Shown: positions 8,228 to 17,005 of the stretch, piece after piece
How positions within the stretch are numbered: the first letter of the stretch is position 1
Layout of the letters: every line of letters starts with the position of its first letter
Translations under genes and position numbers: made by a program
The notes under the pieces: generated by a model
Seen by the model: the letters and a program-made list of their open reading frames with translations, nothing else
Database searches by the model: none
What the model was told of the DNA's origin: nothing
Source: Streptomyces sp. NRRL F-5123
GTDB lineage: Bacteria > Actinomycetota > Actinomycetes > Streptomycetales > Streptomycetaceae
Reading direction: 5' to 3'
DNA: 64,000 nt
Assembly: GCF_000721495.1 (NCBI RefSeq)
Contig: NZ_JOHY01000010.1
Location: 101,526-165,525, forward strand

Positions 8228-9223
8228 GTGGCCCTGTTCGACCTACCGATCGGCGAGTTGCAGGCCTACGCGCCCGACGTGCGCGAGCCCGACGACTTCG
8301 ACGCGTTCTGGGCCGCCACCCTCAAACAGTCCGACACCGCGCCCGTCCTCCTCGACGTCCGCCGCGCCGACACCGACCTCAGCCTCGTCGAGACCTGGGA
8401 CGTCACCTTCGCCGGCTTCGGCGGCCACCCCGTCCGCGGCTGGTTCACCCGCCCCGCGGGCGTCTCCGCGCCGCTGCCCGCGGTCGTCGAGTACCTCGGG
8501 TACGGGCGCGGTCGCGGCCTCCCGCACGAGCGCCTGGCCTGGGCGAACGCCGGATACGCGCACCTGCTCATGGACAGCCGCGGCCAGGGCGACCTCTACG
8601 GCAACGGCGGCGACACCCCCGACCCGGACGCCGGCACCCTCGGCGGCCCCGGCGTCGTCGTCCGCGGCATCCTCGACCCGCACGACTACTACTACCGCCG
8701 CCTCGTCACCGACGCGGTGCGCGCGGTCGCGGCGGTGCGGGCGCTGCCCGGCGTCGACCCGGCGCGCGTCGCCGCGGTCGGCAACAGCCAGGGCGGCGGC
8801 CTCGCCCTCGCCGTCGCCGGCCTCGTCCCCGACCTCGCGGCCCTCATGATCGCCGCGCCCTTCCTCTGCCACGTGCAACGCGCCATCGACATCACCGACG
8901 CGGAGCCGTACGGCGAGGTCGTCCGCTACCTCGCCGTCCACCGCGAGGCGGAGGAGCACGTCCGGACGACGCTGTCCTACGTCGACGGCGTCAACTTCGC
9001 GCGGCGCGCGTCCGCGCCCGTCCACGTGGGCGTGGGCCTGCGGGACACGGTGTGCCCGCCGAGCACGGTGTTCGCGGCGTACAACCACTACGGCTCCGCC
9101 GCCGCGGGGGCGGACGCGGTGGAGCGGGCCGTCCATGTCTACCCGTTCAACCACCACGAGGGCGGCGAGGCGTTGCACGCCGCCCGCCAACTCGCGTGGC
9201 TCCGCGCCCGGATGGCGCCCTGA
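8228..9223 (+). CDS. Acetylxylan esterase / cephalosporin-C deacetylase, CE7 family
   Basis: A 331-residue alpha/beta hydrolase of carbohydrate esterase family 7 (AXE1). Family motifs are present: RGQGD at 118-122, the nucleophile elbow GNSQGG with S187, the aspartate in GLRDTVCPPST (D273) and the histidine in NHHEGG (H310). No signal peptide is seen, as is normal for CE7 enzymes, which deacetylate short acetylated xylo-oligosaccharides inside the cell. The GTG start at 8228 follows a good GGAGG. It lies 63 bp after the LacI gene on the same strand, so it is probably co-transcribed. Together with GH39 and GH42 it points to use of acetylated xylan-type hemicellulose. Confidence 0.92.
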   Translation: MALFDLPIGELQAYAPDVREPDDFDAFWAATLKQSDTAPVLLDVRRADTDLSLVETWDVTFAGFGGHPVRGWFTRPAGVSAPLPAVVEYLGYGRGRGLPHERLAWANAGYAHLLMDSRGQGDLYGNGGDTPDPDAGTLGGPGVVVRGILDPHDYYYRRLVTDAVRAVAAVRALPGVDPARVAAVGNSQGGGLALAVAGLVPDLAALMIAAPFLCHVQRAIDITDAEPYGEVVRYLAVHREAEEHVRTTLSYVDGVNFARRASAPVHVGVGLRDTVCPPSTVFAAYNHYGSAAAGADAVERAVHVYPFNHHEGGEALHAARQLAWLRARMAP

Positions 9224-9230
9224 GCCGGTG

Positions 9231-9307
9231 GCTGCCGCCGCGGGGTGGGCGTTTCCCGCTGCCGCGGGGGGTGAGCGCTCCCGCTGCCGCGGGGGGTGAG
9301 CGTTTTC
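9231..9307. repeat. Three tandem copies of an approximately 25-bp GC-rich repeat
   Basis: Three consecutive units start at 9231, 9258 and 9283. Each has the core GCTGCCGCGGGGGGTGAGCG with small changes. The array directly follows the CE7 esterase stop. It has no reading frame of note and is probably a replication-slippage product with no known function. Confidence 0.7.
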
Positions 9308-9324
9308 AGGGGCGCGTGGGGGCA

Positions 9325-9420
9325 CCTCCCAGGCGGAGCCCTGGGGGGAGAACTGCGCGCGCAGCCCACCACCGGCCGGTGGTCCTGGGGGCGCCCCCAG
9401 GCGGAGCTCTGGGGGAGAAC
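9325..9420. repeat. GC-rich inverted repeats between two genes
   Basis: Two similar hairpins, CTCCCAGG...CCTGGGGGGAG and CCCCCAG-GCGGAGCT-CTGGGGG, flank the perfect palindrome ACCACCGGCCGGTGGT (9368-9383). This type of element is dispersed in Streptomyces intergenic DNA and could end transcription from the CE7 gene. The rest of the 9224-9543 gap shows no gene; a further GCGTTT-type repeat lies near 9490-9530. Confidence 0.5.
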
Positions 9421-9543
9421 CGTACTGCCCCTTCGGACCTGTGACGACCTGCGCCCCGCAGGGGCTGGGGGTACCGCCCAGGCGCCCTGAAACGCGCACC
9501 CCGCGCGGCAGCGCAAACGCACCCCGCGGGTGAAGATGGGCTC

Positions 9544-10719
9544 ATGACGATGATCCACGGAGAAGCCGCCACCCGATTCGGCGGCGTCAGAGCCGCGTTC
9601 GCGGAGAACTTCACCGAGCGCGGGGACACCGGCGCGGCGTTGTGCGTGTACGTGGACGGCGAGGCCGTCGTCGACCTGTGGGGCGGCCTCGCCGACCCCG
9701 CGGCGAACCGCCCGTGGCAGCGGGACACGCTCCAGCTGGTGTACTCCGCCACGAAGGGTGTGGTCGCCACCGCGGCCCATATGCTCGCCGAGCGGGGCGA
9801 GTTGGACCTCGACGCGCCTGTCGCCCGCTACTGGCCGGAATTCGCCGCGAACGGCAAGGGCGGGATCCCGGTGCGCTGGCTGCTCTCCCACCGCGCCGGG
9901 CTGGTCGCGCTGGACGAGCCCGTACCGCTCGCGGACGCGCTCGCCTGGACGCCGATGGTCGACGCGCTCGCGGCGCAGAAGCCGCAGTGGACGCCGGGGA
10001 CGGCGCACGGCTACCACGGGCGGACGTTCGGATGGCTGGTCGGCGAGGTGATACGCCGGGTGTCGGGCCGTACGCCGGGGCGGTTCCTCGCCGAGGAGAT
10101 CGCGGCCCCGCTGGGCGGCCTGGACTTCTTCGTCGGCCTGCCGCCCGCCGAGCGCGAGCGGGTGAGCGTCATGTCCTACCCCGCGCCGGAGGTCGATCTC
10201 GCCTCGCTGCCGCCCGAGTCGTTGCCCGCTGAGATCCGCGACGCGGTGGCGATGTGGGCGGATCCGCAGTCGCTGGCGAACCGCGCGTTCGCCGTGACGG
10301 ACCCGGCGGACGTGGACTTCGGGTCCGCGGAGGTGCAGGCCGCCGAGATCCCGTCGTCGAACGGCATCTGCACCGCCCGTGCGCTGGCGCGGATCTACGC
10401 GGCGCTGGTCGGCGAGGTGGACGGGGTGCGGCTGCTGTCGCCGGAGACGGTGGCGGCGGCGACCGTGCAGCAGTCGGCGGGCCCGGACCTGGTCATGGGC
10501 TTCCCGAGCCGCTTCGGGTCGGGCTTCATGCTGCCGACCCTGCTCGCGCCGCTGACCGGCCCCGCCGCCTTCGGGCACCAGGGGCGGGGCGGTTCGCTGG
10601 CCTTCGCCGACCCCGAGCGGGGGCTGGCATTTGCCTACGTCGTGAACACCATCGTGGAGGGTGCCGACGACCGGCGCGCCGCCACGCTGGTCAACGCGGT
10701 GCGGGCGGCTCTGGCCTGA
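9544..10719 (+). CDS. Serine hydrolase, beta-lactamase/EstB-like (family VIII esterase type)
   Basis: A 391-residue protein of the class C beta-lactamase fold. The SxxK catalytic motif is SATK (S68, K71). A candidate Tyr base is in HGYHGRTFG (Y157), and the third motif resembles GHQGRGG near residue 345. No export signal is present, which fits cytoplasmic EstB-type esterases rather than a secreted beta-lactamase. Such enzymes hydrolyse small esters or D-amino-acid-type amides; the natural substrate is unknown. It stands alone between the repeat region and a convergent lipoprotein gene. Confidence 0.85.
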   Translation: MTMIHGEAATRFGGVRAAFAENFTERGDTGAALCVYVDGEAVVDLWGGLADPAANRPWQRDTLQLVYSATKGVVATAAHMLAERGELDLDAPVARYWPEFAANGKGGIPVRWLLSHRAGLVALDEPVPLADALAWTPMVDALAAQKPQWTPGTAHGYHGRTFGWLVGEVIRRVSGRTPGRFLAEEIAAPLGGLDFFVGLPPAERERVSVMSYPAPEVDLASLPPESLPAEIRDAVAMWADPQSLANRAFAVTDPADVDFGSAEVQAAEIPSSNGICTARALARIYAALVGEVDGVRLLSPETVAAATVQQSAGPDLVMGFPSRFGSGFMLPTLLAPLTGPAAFGHQGRGGSLAFADPERGLAFAYVVNTIVEGADDRRAATLVNAVRAALA

Positions 10720-10722
10720 GCG

Positions 10723-12018
10723 CTACCCGCGCGGGGCGGCCGTGGCCCACAGGTCGGCGTTGCCGGCGATCAGGATGCGACCGCCCGCGAGGGTGACGAC
10801 GGTGGTCGGCGGGTTCTCGGAGCAGCCGAGGCCGCCGCGCCGCCACTTCGCGGTGTCGGCGGTGCCGTCCCCGATCCACACCGAACCGCACGCCACCGAG
10901 CGGGCTTCGGGCTTCGGCTTGGGCTGGTGGGCGGAGCCGACGAGTACGGGGTGCCCGTTGCCGTCGACGGTCGCGGCGACGACCTCGCCGCTGCCCATCG
11001 CCGCGGTGTCGGCCCGCGACCAGTGCCGTCCGTCGGTGCTGGTGAGGACCAGCGGCAGCGTCGCGGAGACCCCGCCGGGCGCGGCATACCCGCCCACCGC
11101 GTACCAACGGCCGGACGCGTGCAGGACGTTGGTGACGACCGTGCCCGCGGGGGTGCCGGTGACCCGGCCGGCGGTCCAGTGCGTACCGGAGTCCGCGCTG
11201 TACCAGAACGGCAGTGTGCCGTCGGGGGTGTGGTAGTCGTACGCGTTGCTCGCCTTCAGGGCAACGGCGACGACCTGTGTGCCGTTCACGGCGAACCCGC
11301 CGACGGGCGTGGGGGGTTGGAGGCCGTCCACGGTCGGCAGCGGGACCCGGCGCACGGTGCGGCCCGCGTCGTCCGACGCGAGGACGTACGGCGTCTCGAC
11401 CTGGTGGACGTACTCCCCGCCGCCGATCAGCAGCCGGTCACCCACCTTGACGGCGGTGTTGACCGAGGCGTCGTCGGAGGTCTCCTCCTCGGGGCGCAGG
11501 CGGAAGGTCAACGGCAGCTCGGCCAGGGTCGTCTGCTTGCCGCCGGGCGCCCGCAGGGTGAGGTGGCCGCCGACGCCGAGGAGCGCGCCCCCGGTCCACG
11601 GCACGACGACGTCGGCGGCGAGGCCGCCGCCCGTCCACCCGGTGCGCATCGAGTACGGCTTGTCGTCCTCCTTGTCCGCCGCGGGCCGCGGGGTGATCGC
11701 GAAGGACGTACAGCCCTTGGAGCCGGTCCAGTTGACGTTCGCGTAGTGGTAGCCGTTGTTGTACGTGCCGATGCCGAGGGCGCAGTCGCCCAGCGGGACG
11801 AGCTGCCGCAGCCCCTCGCCGGGGGCGACGTACGGTTCGGAGCCCGGGTATTCCACGGACGCGTACTCGACGGCGTTCGCGTACCGGGTGAAGCCGAACT
11901 TCGTGGCGCTCGTGTCCCCGCCACCTGCTCCGTGCGCGGTGCCGCAGCCCGCGAGCGCCAGCGGCGCACACGCCGCGAGGCCCGCGATGACCGCGAGCCG
12001 CCCCCCTCGTGGTGTCAT
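10723..12018 (-). CDS. Lipoprotein with BNR/sialidase-like repeats, function unknown
   Basis: A 431-residue exported lipoprotein. The N-terminus has a hydrophobic segment and the lipobox LAGC. The body carries recurring Asp-box-like pieces (SDDAGRT, SADSGTHW, STDGRHWSR) of the kind found in beta-propellers of sialidases and BNR proteins. The ATG at 12018 is chosen because it sits directly before the signal sequence; a longer frame to 12135 adds only low-complexity sequence. The propeller probably binds a ligand or partner outside the membrane. No catalytic residues can be recognised. It converges with the serine hydrolase, leaving only three bases between them. Confidence 0.78.
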   Translation of the reverse strand: MTPRGGRLAVIAGLAACAPLALAGCGTAHGAGGGDTSATKFGFTRYANAVEYASVEYPGSEPYVAPGEGLRQLVPLGDCALGIGTYNNGYHYANVNWTGSKGCTSFAITPRPAADKEDDKPYSMRTGWTGGGLAADVVVPWTGGALLGVGGHLTLRAPGGKQTTLAELPLTFRLRPEEETSDDASVNTAVKVGDRLLIGGGEYVHQVETPYVLASDDAGRTVRRVPLPTVDGLQPPTPVGGFAVNGTQVVAVALKASNAYDYHTPDGTLPFWYSADSGTHWTAGRVTGTPAGTVVTNVLHASGRWYAVGGYAAPGGVSATLPLVLTSTDGRHWSRADTAAMGSGEVVAATVDGNGHPVLVGSAHQPKPKPEARSVACGSVWIGDGTADTAKWRRGGLGCSENPPTTVVTLAGGRILIAGNADLWATAAPRG

Positions 12019-12170
12019 GCCGCCCACGCTAGCCGAGCGGCCGGCCTCGCGGCCGGGCGGTTCCGGGACGGCCCCGGGGCCAAGAGGTCGCGTGGCGGGC
12101 CTCCGCGGCGTCGCGTGCCCCGGCACCTCCCCCACGCGGGACCCGCACGCCGCCCCCTAACCTTCCTGTC

Positions 12171-12974
12171 ATGATCAGCTCCTACACACCGGCCGCGGAC
12201 GCCGAGGTCGCGGCGGCCGCCGCCAAGGCAGGCGCGGACGTGGTCCGCGCGATGTACGGGACGCGGCTGGACCGCGTCGACAAGGGCGGCGGCGACTTCG
12301 CGACCTCCGCGGACATCGAGGCCGAGAAGACGATCCTGGGCGTCCTCCGCGCCGCCCGCCCCGACGACGCGTTCCTCGGCGAGGAGGGCGGACGGCAGGG
12401 CGGTGCGGCCGGCACGCAGCGGGAGTGGCTGGTCGACCCGCTGTGCGGCACCCTCAACTACGCGGCCGGCACGATGCTGGTGGGCGTCAACGTGGCGCTG
12501 CGCGGCGGGCCCGCGGCCGTCGCCGACCCCTTCTCCGGCGAGGTCTTCTGCACGGACGGCACCACCGCCTGGCTCCGCGAGGACGGCGCCGCGTCCTCCC
12601 CCCTGGCACCGTCCGCCGCGACCCGCCTCGTCGACGTCAACCTCGACCCGCTGGCCCGCGGCCCCTACGGCTTCCGCGCCCTCGACATGCTGGCCGACCC
12701 CGCCTTCGACGAGCACTTCCGCACCCGCGTCGGCTCCACGTCCCTGGCCCTCGCCTGGGTCGCCACCGGCCGCCGCGCCGCCTACGTCACCGACGGCGGC
12801 GACGTCGCCTCCAGCGTCCACTTCGCCGCCGGCATCGCCCTGTGCCGCGCTGCCGGCTGCACCGTCACCGCCCTCGACGGCTCCCCCCTCACCCCGACCA
12901 CCCGCGGCCTCCTCGCAGCGGCGGACGCCCCCACGCACGCACGGCTGCTGTCCATCGTCACCGCGACGCACTGA
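12171..12974 (+). CDS. Inositol-monophosphatase-like protein with altered metal site
   Basis: A 267-residue member of the inositol monophosphatase fold. It has the early DFATSADIEAEKTI segment, FLGEEGG with the metal-binding Glu, and WLVDPLCGTLNY. In active enzymes the last motif is WxxDPxDGTxNF; here the second Asp is Cys (C92). The second metal motif, WDxAAG, is replaced by SVHFAAG (H217). Two of the usual Mg-binding acids are therefore missing, so ordinary phosphatase activity is doubtful. The reading frame is intact, so this looks like a diverged paralogue rather than a pseudogene. It is transcribed away from the BNR lipoprotein. Confidence 0.8.
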   Translation: MISSYTPAADAEVAAAAAKAGADVVRAMYGTRLDRVDKGGGDFATSADIEAEKTILGVLRAARPDDAFLGEEGGRQGGAAGTQREWLVDPLCGTLNYAAGTMLVGVNVALRGGPAAVADPFSGEVFCTDGTTAWLREDGAASSPLAPSAATRLVDVNLDPLARGPYGFRALDMLADPAFDEHFRTRVGSTSLALAWVATGRRAAYVTDGGDVASSVHFAAGIALCRAAGCTVTALDGSPLTPTTRGLLAAADAPTHARLLSIVTATH

Positions 12975-13093
12975 GTCCCGGGGCCGCGCGGGCGGTTCCG
13001 GCTGCACGCCGGACACCCCGCGCGGCCCCGCGCGGCCCCGCCGGGCACGACCGGGCACCACCGGGCGCGGACCGGCTGGTTAGGGTCGACGGC

Positions 13094-13753
13094 ATGACGA
13101 CACCCCTCGCCGGCAGCGCCTTCGACTCCCTCCGCCTCGACGCCGTGCCCGACCGGGAGGCGCTGCGCCGTGCGTACGCACTCCCCAGCGACGCGGCCGT
13201 GCGCAAGCAGATGACCGAACTCACGCCCCAGACACGGCGGTTGATCGGCTGCGCGGCGCTGGTCCTGATCGCCAGCGCGGACGCCGAGGGCAACTGCGAC
13301 GTCTCGCCGCGCGGCGGCCCTCCCGGCTTCGTCTCCGTCCTGGACGACCGGACCGTGGCGATACCCGACGCGACCGGCAACAAGCGCCTGGACACCCTCC
13401 AGAACGTCATCGCCACCGGCCGCGCCGGCCTCCTCTTCGTCATCCCCGGCCGGACCACCACCCTGCGGGTGAACGGCCGCGCCGTCGTCTCCACCCGCCC
13501 GGACCTCCTCTCCCAGCTCACCCCCGTGGGCAAGCCCCCCGCCGGCGCCCTGGTCCTGGGCATCGAGGAGGTCTACCCCCACTGCCCCAAGTCCCTCCTC
13601 CGCAGCGCCGCCTGGAAGCCCGACCAGTGGCTCCCGGCGGACGCCCAGCCCACCTCGGCCGAAGTCACCCTGGCCCAACTGCGGATGCCCGAACTGACGA
13701 TCGCCGACATCGAGCAGGCGGAGGCGGACTCGCTGAAGTACCGCTACGAGTGA
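13094..13753 (+). CDS. Pyridoxamine-phosphate-oxidase-like flavoprotein
   Basis: A 219-residue protein of the split-barrel FMN-binding superfamily, in the MSMEG_1061-type subgroup. Typical pieces are DVSPRGGPPGF, a DATGNKRLDTLQN loop and PHCPKSLLRSAAW. Members bind FMN, F420 or haem and reduce or bind small molecules; the substrate here is unknown. The ATG at 13094 was chosen as the start of the conserved domain; the open frame extends further only in overlap with the upstream gene. No signal peptide is seen. It stands alone, with a convergent Nudix gene 25 bp downstream. Confidence 0.82.
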   Translation: MTTPLAGSAFDSLRLDAVPDREALRRAYALPSDAAVRKQMTELTPQTRRLIGCAALVLIASADAEGNCDVSPRGGPPGFVSVLDDRTVAIPDATGNKRLDTLQNVIATGRAGLLFVIPGRTTTLRVNGRAVVSTRPDLLSQLTPVGKPPAGALVLGIEEVYPHCPKSLLRSAAWKPDQWLPADAQPTSAEVTLAQLRMPELTIADIEQAEADSLKYRYE

Positions 13754-13778
13754 CGGACCGGGCCCGGCCCCGCGAGGC

Positions 13779-14246
13779 TCAACGGCAAGGCGTGCCCGCG
13801 GGCTTGTGCCAGCCGTGGAGGGAGAAGGGCTCGCCCTTGAGCCAGTGGCCGATCCCGTAGGCGTTGTACGGGACGGTGTTGTCCGGCAGGACGTCGGCCG
13901 GGTGCCAGGACAGGCCCGCGCACTTGTGGGGCTCCATGTTCCGGGGCTCGCCGTGCCAGTACCGGGCGGTGAAGAACCAGCCGACCCGGGTCTCCCCCTC
14001 AGGATTGCGGAAGTGCATGACGTGCACGATCCGCAGCGCCTCGCGCTCGACGACGATTCCGGTCTCCTCGCGGGCCTCACGTATCACGGCCGCACAGACG
14101 TCCTCGCCCTCGTCGAGCTTGCCGGACGGGAGGTTCAGCATCCCGTCGGCGTAGCCGGTGCCCCGCCGCTCGGCAAGGCACACGGCACCGTCGCGCTCGC
14201 GCTGCAGGATGAGCATCACGTCGTTCACGGGGCGTTGCGGGGCCAC
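13779..14246 (-). CDS. Nudix hydrolase
   Basis: A 155-residue Nudix protein. The full signature is present: GKLDEGEDVCAAVIREAREETGI, that is G-x5-E-x7-RE-xx-EE-x-G, which binds the catalytic Mg ions. The fold hydrolyses nucleoside diphosphates linked to other groups; the substrate cannot be told from sequence. Length is usual for small single-domain Nudix enzymes. It lies downstream of the small unrecognised frame at 14295-14447 and an MFS gene on the same strand, and could be co-transcribed with them. Confidence 0.9.
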   Translation of the reverse strand: MAPQRPVNDVMLILQRERDGAVCLAERRGTGYADGMLNLPSGKLDEGEDVCAAVIREAREETGIVVEREALRIVHVMHFRNPEGETRVGWFFTARYWHGEPRNMEPHKCAGLSWHPADVLPDNTVPYNAYGIGHWLKGEPFSLHGWHKPAGTPCR

Positions 14247-14294
14247 TTCGTCCTCCGACCGGTGAGGCGTTGCCGGCAGGGGGCTCCAGCCGGA

Positions 14295-14447
14295 TCAGGC
14301 GGCGGGCAGCCCCATGTCCTCAACGCGCTCCACGGTCCGCTGGACACGCTCGGCGACCGTCAGCCCGGTGGGCATGTCGGGGATCCGTACCGCGGTGAGC
14401 GCCCCGGCGGAGCCCACAGGCTGCCGCGAAGACCGCCGGACGTCCAT
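14295..14447 (-). CDS. Possible small protein (50 residues), unrecognised
   Basis: A short frame begins with MDVRRSSRQP and ends MGLPAA, preceded by GGCGAGGAC as a possible ribosome site. Its second half (PTGLTVAERVQRTVERVED) looks like an amphipathic helix. It sits between the MFS and Nudix genes on the same strand and starts just after the MFS stop codon. No family is recognised. It could equally be the remnant of a longer gene, or chance coding. Confidence 0.3.
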   Translation of the reverse strand: MDVRRSSRQPVGSAGALTAVRIPDMPTGLTVAERVQRTVERVEDMGLPAA

Positions 14448-14464
14448 GTCCTCGCCGAACGCCT

Positions 14465-15745
14465 TCAGGGCGCGGTTGCCGCGTCCGGCAGACCCGACCC
14501 GACGCCGGTCGGCTCGGCTCCCCCGGGTGCGCGGGCGCCGCGGATCGCCGGGTGCGCGGTCGTCAGGAGGGCCAGCGCGAGCAGCCATGCGGTGGAGGCC
14601 CAGACGAGGGGGTGGGTGCCCAGCACGGAGATGAGGAAGCCGCCGGCCAGGGTGCCGGCGGAGAGTGCGCCCGTCGTGAGGGTCGAGACCGCGGCCGAGG
14701 CGCGGCCGCGCAGCGCGTCGGGGGTGGCGGAGAGCTGGTGGGCTGTCATGGCCACCATGTAGACGGGAGCCGCCACGGACTCGGCGGCGGCGACGGCCGC
14801 GAGGGCGAGGGGGCCGGGCGCGAGGGCGTACAGGGGGAACATCAGCGCCTCGGACCACAGCATCACCACCGCGATCCGCCCGAGCGGGAAGCGGCGGACG
14901 GCGTATTGGGAGACGAGCGCGCCGGCCATCGTGCCCGCGGCGGCGCCGCTGAAGATGACGCCGATCCACAGCGGCGAGGCGCCCGCCTCCCGGGCGAGGG
15001 TCACGATGAGGAGGTAACCGGCGCCGTAGCGGATCTTGTCAGCGGCGTTGACGAGGGTGAGGAAGCGGATGACGGGCCTGCCCCACAACCACCGCAGCCC
15101 CTCCCGGATTTCGCGCGTGAGCTGCGCAACCCCGCGGCCGGACGCAGTGGTTGCGGGGCGGAAGTCCGCGCGCATGAGGCGCAAGGAGAGTGCGGACCCG
15201 GCGAAGGAGAGTGCGTTGGCGGCGAACGGCACGATCCGGCCCACCGCGTACAGCGCCCCCGCGAGCGGTGCGCCGAGGACGCCGACCGCGCCCGACGCGG
15301 ACTGCGACCAGCCGAGCGCGGCGGCCAGCCGCTGCGGGCCGACGACGGCGGGCAGCGCCGCAGTGCTCGCCGCCTGGAAGAGGGTCGTGAGGACGCCGGA
15401 CAGCACGGCCGTGGCGTACAGCTGCGGCATGCCGAGCGCGTCCTGCCACAGCGCGACCGCGACGCCCGCGGTGAGCAGCGCGCGGCCGGCGTCGCACCAC
15501 ACCATCAGCGCGCGCCGGTCGAAGCGGTCGGCGAGCGCTCCCGCGACGAGTCCGAAGACGAGGAAGGACAGGGTGCTCAGCCCCAGGACGAGGCCGGCGC
15601 GGGCGGCCGAGCCGGTGAGGGCCAGCACGACGAGCGGCAGGGCCATGCCCTGCGCCTGGTCGCCGACAGCCGAGACGACCTGGCCGCACAGCAGCAGCGA
15701 GAAATTCCGGTCACGCAACAGACCGGGCTTACGAGAGGTGTTCAC
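14465..15745 (-). CDS. MFS transporter (DHA3/macrolide-efflux-like)
   Basis: A 426-residue transporter with about 12 membrane helices. The N-terminus, LLRDRNFSLLLCGQVVSAVG, is typical of the MFS_3 (macrolide-efflux-like) group. The loop between helices 2 and 3 is GALADRFDRRALM, the MFS motif A. The substrate is unknown, probably a drug-like compound. It is divergent from an AraC-family regulator 272 bp away. That regulator may control it, but no operator is evident. Confidence 0.88.
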   Translation of the reverse strand: MNTSRKPGLLRDRNFSLLLCGQVVSAVGDQAQGMALPLVVLALTGSAARAGLVLGLSTLSFLVFGLVAGALADRFDRRALMVWCDAGRALLTAGVAVALWQDALGMPQLYATAVLSGVLTTLFQAASTAALPAVVGPQRLAAALGWSQSASGAVGVLGAPLAGALYAVGRIVPFAANALSFAGSALSLRLMRADFRPATTASGRGVAQLTREIREGLRWLWGRPVIRFLTLVNAADKIRYGAGYLLIVTLAREAGASPLWIGVIFSGAAAGTMAGALVSQYAVRRFPLGRIAVVMLWSEALMFPLYALAPGPLALAAVAAAESVAAPVYMVAMTAHQLSATPDALRGRASAAVSTLTTGALSAGTLAGGFLISVLGTHPLVWASTAWLLALALLTTAHPAIRGARAPGGAEPTGVGSGLPDAATAP

Positions 15746-16017
15746 GAAGATACGCTCCGTAGTAGCTCATGGGCACAAGGGCGGTGTCGCGCTTGGTGCC
15801 GGGCTACGAGACCCGGGGCGTGGTGAACACGCGCGGATCTTCCCGTGCCGAACCGGCCTCCCGCAACCGATTTCGGGCCGGAAGCAGCAGCGCGCGGAAC
15901 CTCCGGGCGCGGCCGATGCGTCGCGGCATATGGCGTCCCCACGGGGGAATGCGGTTGACTCCGCTACGCAAGCGGCGGGGAGGCCGGTTGGGGCAGGTGT
16001 GCCGGGGGTGATCCTGA

Positions 16018-17004
16018 GTGCTGGACGAGATGGTCTTCCGCAGCGAGGAGCTGGCGGCCGCCGACAGGTTCGACGTGTGGCACGACCTGATGAGCAGCAC
16101 CCACGCGCCCATGGACCTCACGAGCGACTACGCCGCGGACTTCCGCGGGACGCTCCGGCTGATGGACCTCGGCGGGATCACCCTGTGGCCGGCGTCCTTC
16201 CCGCAGCTCACCTTCCACCGCACGCCCCGCCGTATCCGGCAGTCCGACCCGGAGACGGTCAACCTCTCACTGGTCGTGCAGGGCGACGCGTGGACGAGCT
16301 GGCCCGACCGCCCGCAACGGGCCCTCCGGGTACAGGACTTCCACATGAACGTCTCGTCGGTCCCGATGAGCGTCTGCGGCGTCGGCCCGTGGATCGAGAT
16401 GATCGGCGTCGAGATGCCCCGGTGCGCGCTGAGCCTGCCGTGGGACCGGGTACGGGACGTCCTCGGACGGGACCTGCAAGGGCGGACGGGCATCGGCGCG
16501 CTGGTCGCGCAGTTCCTCACCCAGGTGACCTCGCACACCGGCCAGTACCGGCAGGCCGACGCGCCCCGCCTCGGCCGGGTCCTCGCCGACCTGGTGAGCG
16601 CGCAGTTCGCGCAGGTCCTCGACGCCGAGGACGGCCTCGCGCCGGAGACCCGCACCCGCGCGCTCACGCTGGAGCTGATGGCGTTCATCCGCCGCCACCT
16701 CGCCGACCCCGACCTGACCCCGAGCAGCGTCGCCGCCGCCCGGCACATCTCCCGCAGCCACCTGCACCGGCTCTTCCAGGCGCGGGGCACGACCGTCGCC
16801 GCGTACATCCGCGAGCAGCGGCTCGAAGGCGCGCGCCGCGAACTCGCCGATGGCGCCGGGGAGGTCCCCGTCCACGCGATCGCCGCGCGCTGGGGCTTCA
16901 AGGACCACGCGACCTTCACCCGCAGCTTCCGCGCCGCGTACGGCGTCAGCCCGCGCGACTTCCGGCACGCCGCGCACCTCGTCCCGACCCCGGCAGGACG
17001 GTGA
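16018..17004 (+). CDS. AraC-family regulator
   Basis: A 328-residue regulator. Residues 20-190 match the AraC-binding-like sensor domain of the FeaR/NphR type (FxxWxxLM near residue 18, then a cupin-like region). The C-terminal 100 residues carry two helix-turn-helix motifs, ending RWGFKDHATFTRSFRAAYG and SPRDFR, the AraC/XylS signature. The GTG start at 16018 is used. It is divergent from the MFS gene and convergent with the kinase gene. The 272-bp gap upstream holds no recognised gene and must contain the two promoters. The effector is unknown. Confidence 0.9.
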   Translation: MLDEMVFRSEELAAADRFDVWHDLMSSTHAPMDLTSDYAADFRGTLRLMDLGGITLWPASFPQLTFHRTPRRIRQSDPETVNLSLVVQGDAWTSWPDRPQRALRVQDFHMNVSSVPMSVCGVGPWIEMIGVEMPRCALSLPWDRVRDVLGRDLQGRTGIGALVAQFLTQVTSHTGQYRQADAPRLGRVLADLVSAQFAQVLDAEDGLAPETRTRALTLELMAFIRRHLADPDLTPSSVAAARHISRSHLHRLFQARGTTVAAYIREQRLEGARRELADGAGEVPVHAIAARWGFKDHATFTRSFRAAYGVSPRDFRHAAHLVPTPAGR

Positions 17005-17005
17005 G

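Noticed and set aside
6994..9444. 816-residue frame across the LacI and CE7 genes
   Set aside because: It is out of frame with two proteins that have clear motifs and its sequence is low-complexity.
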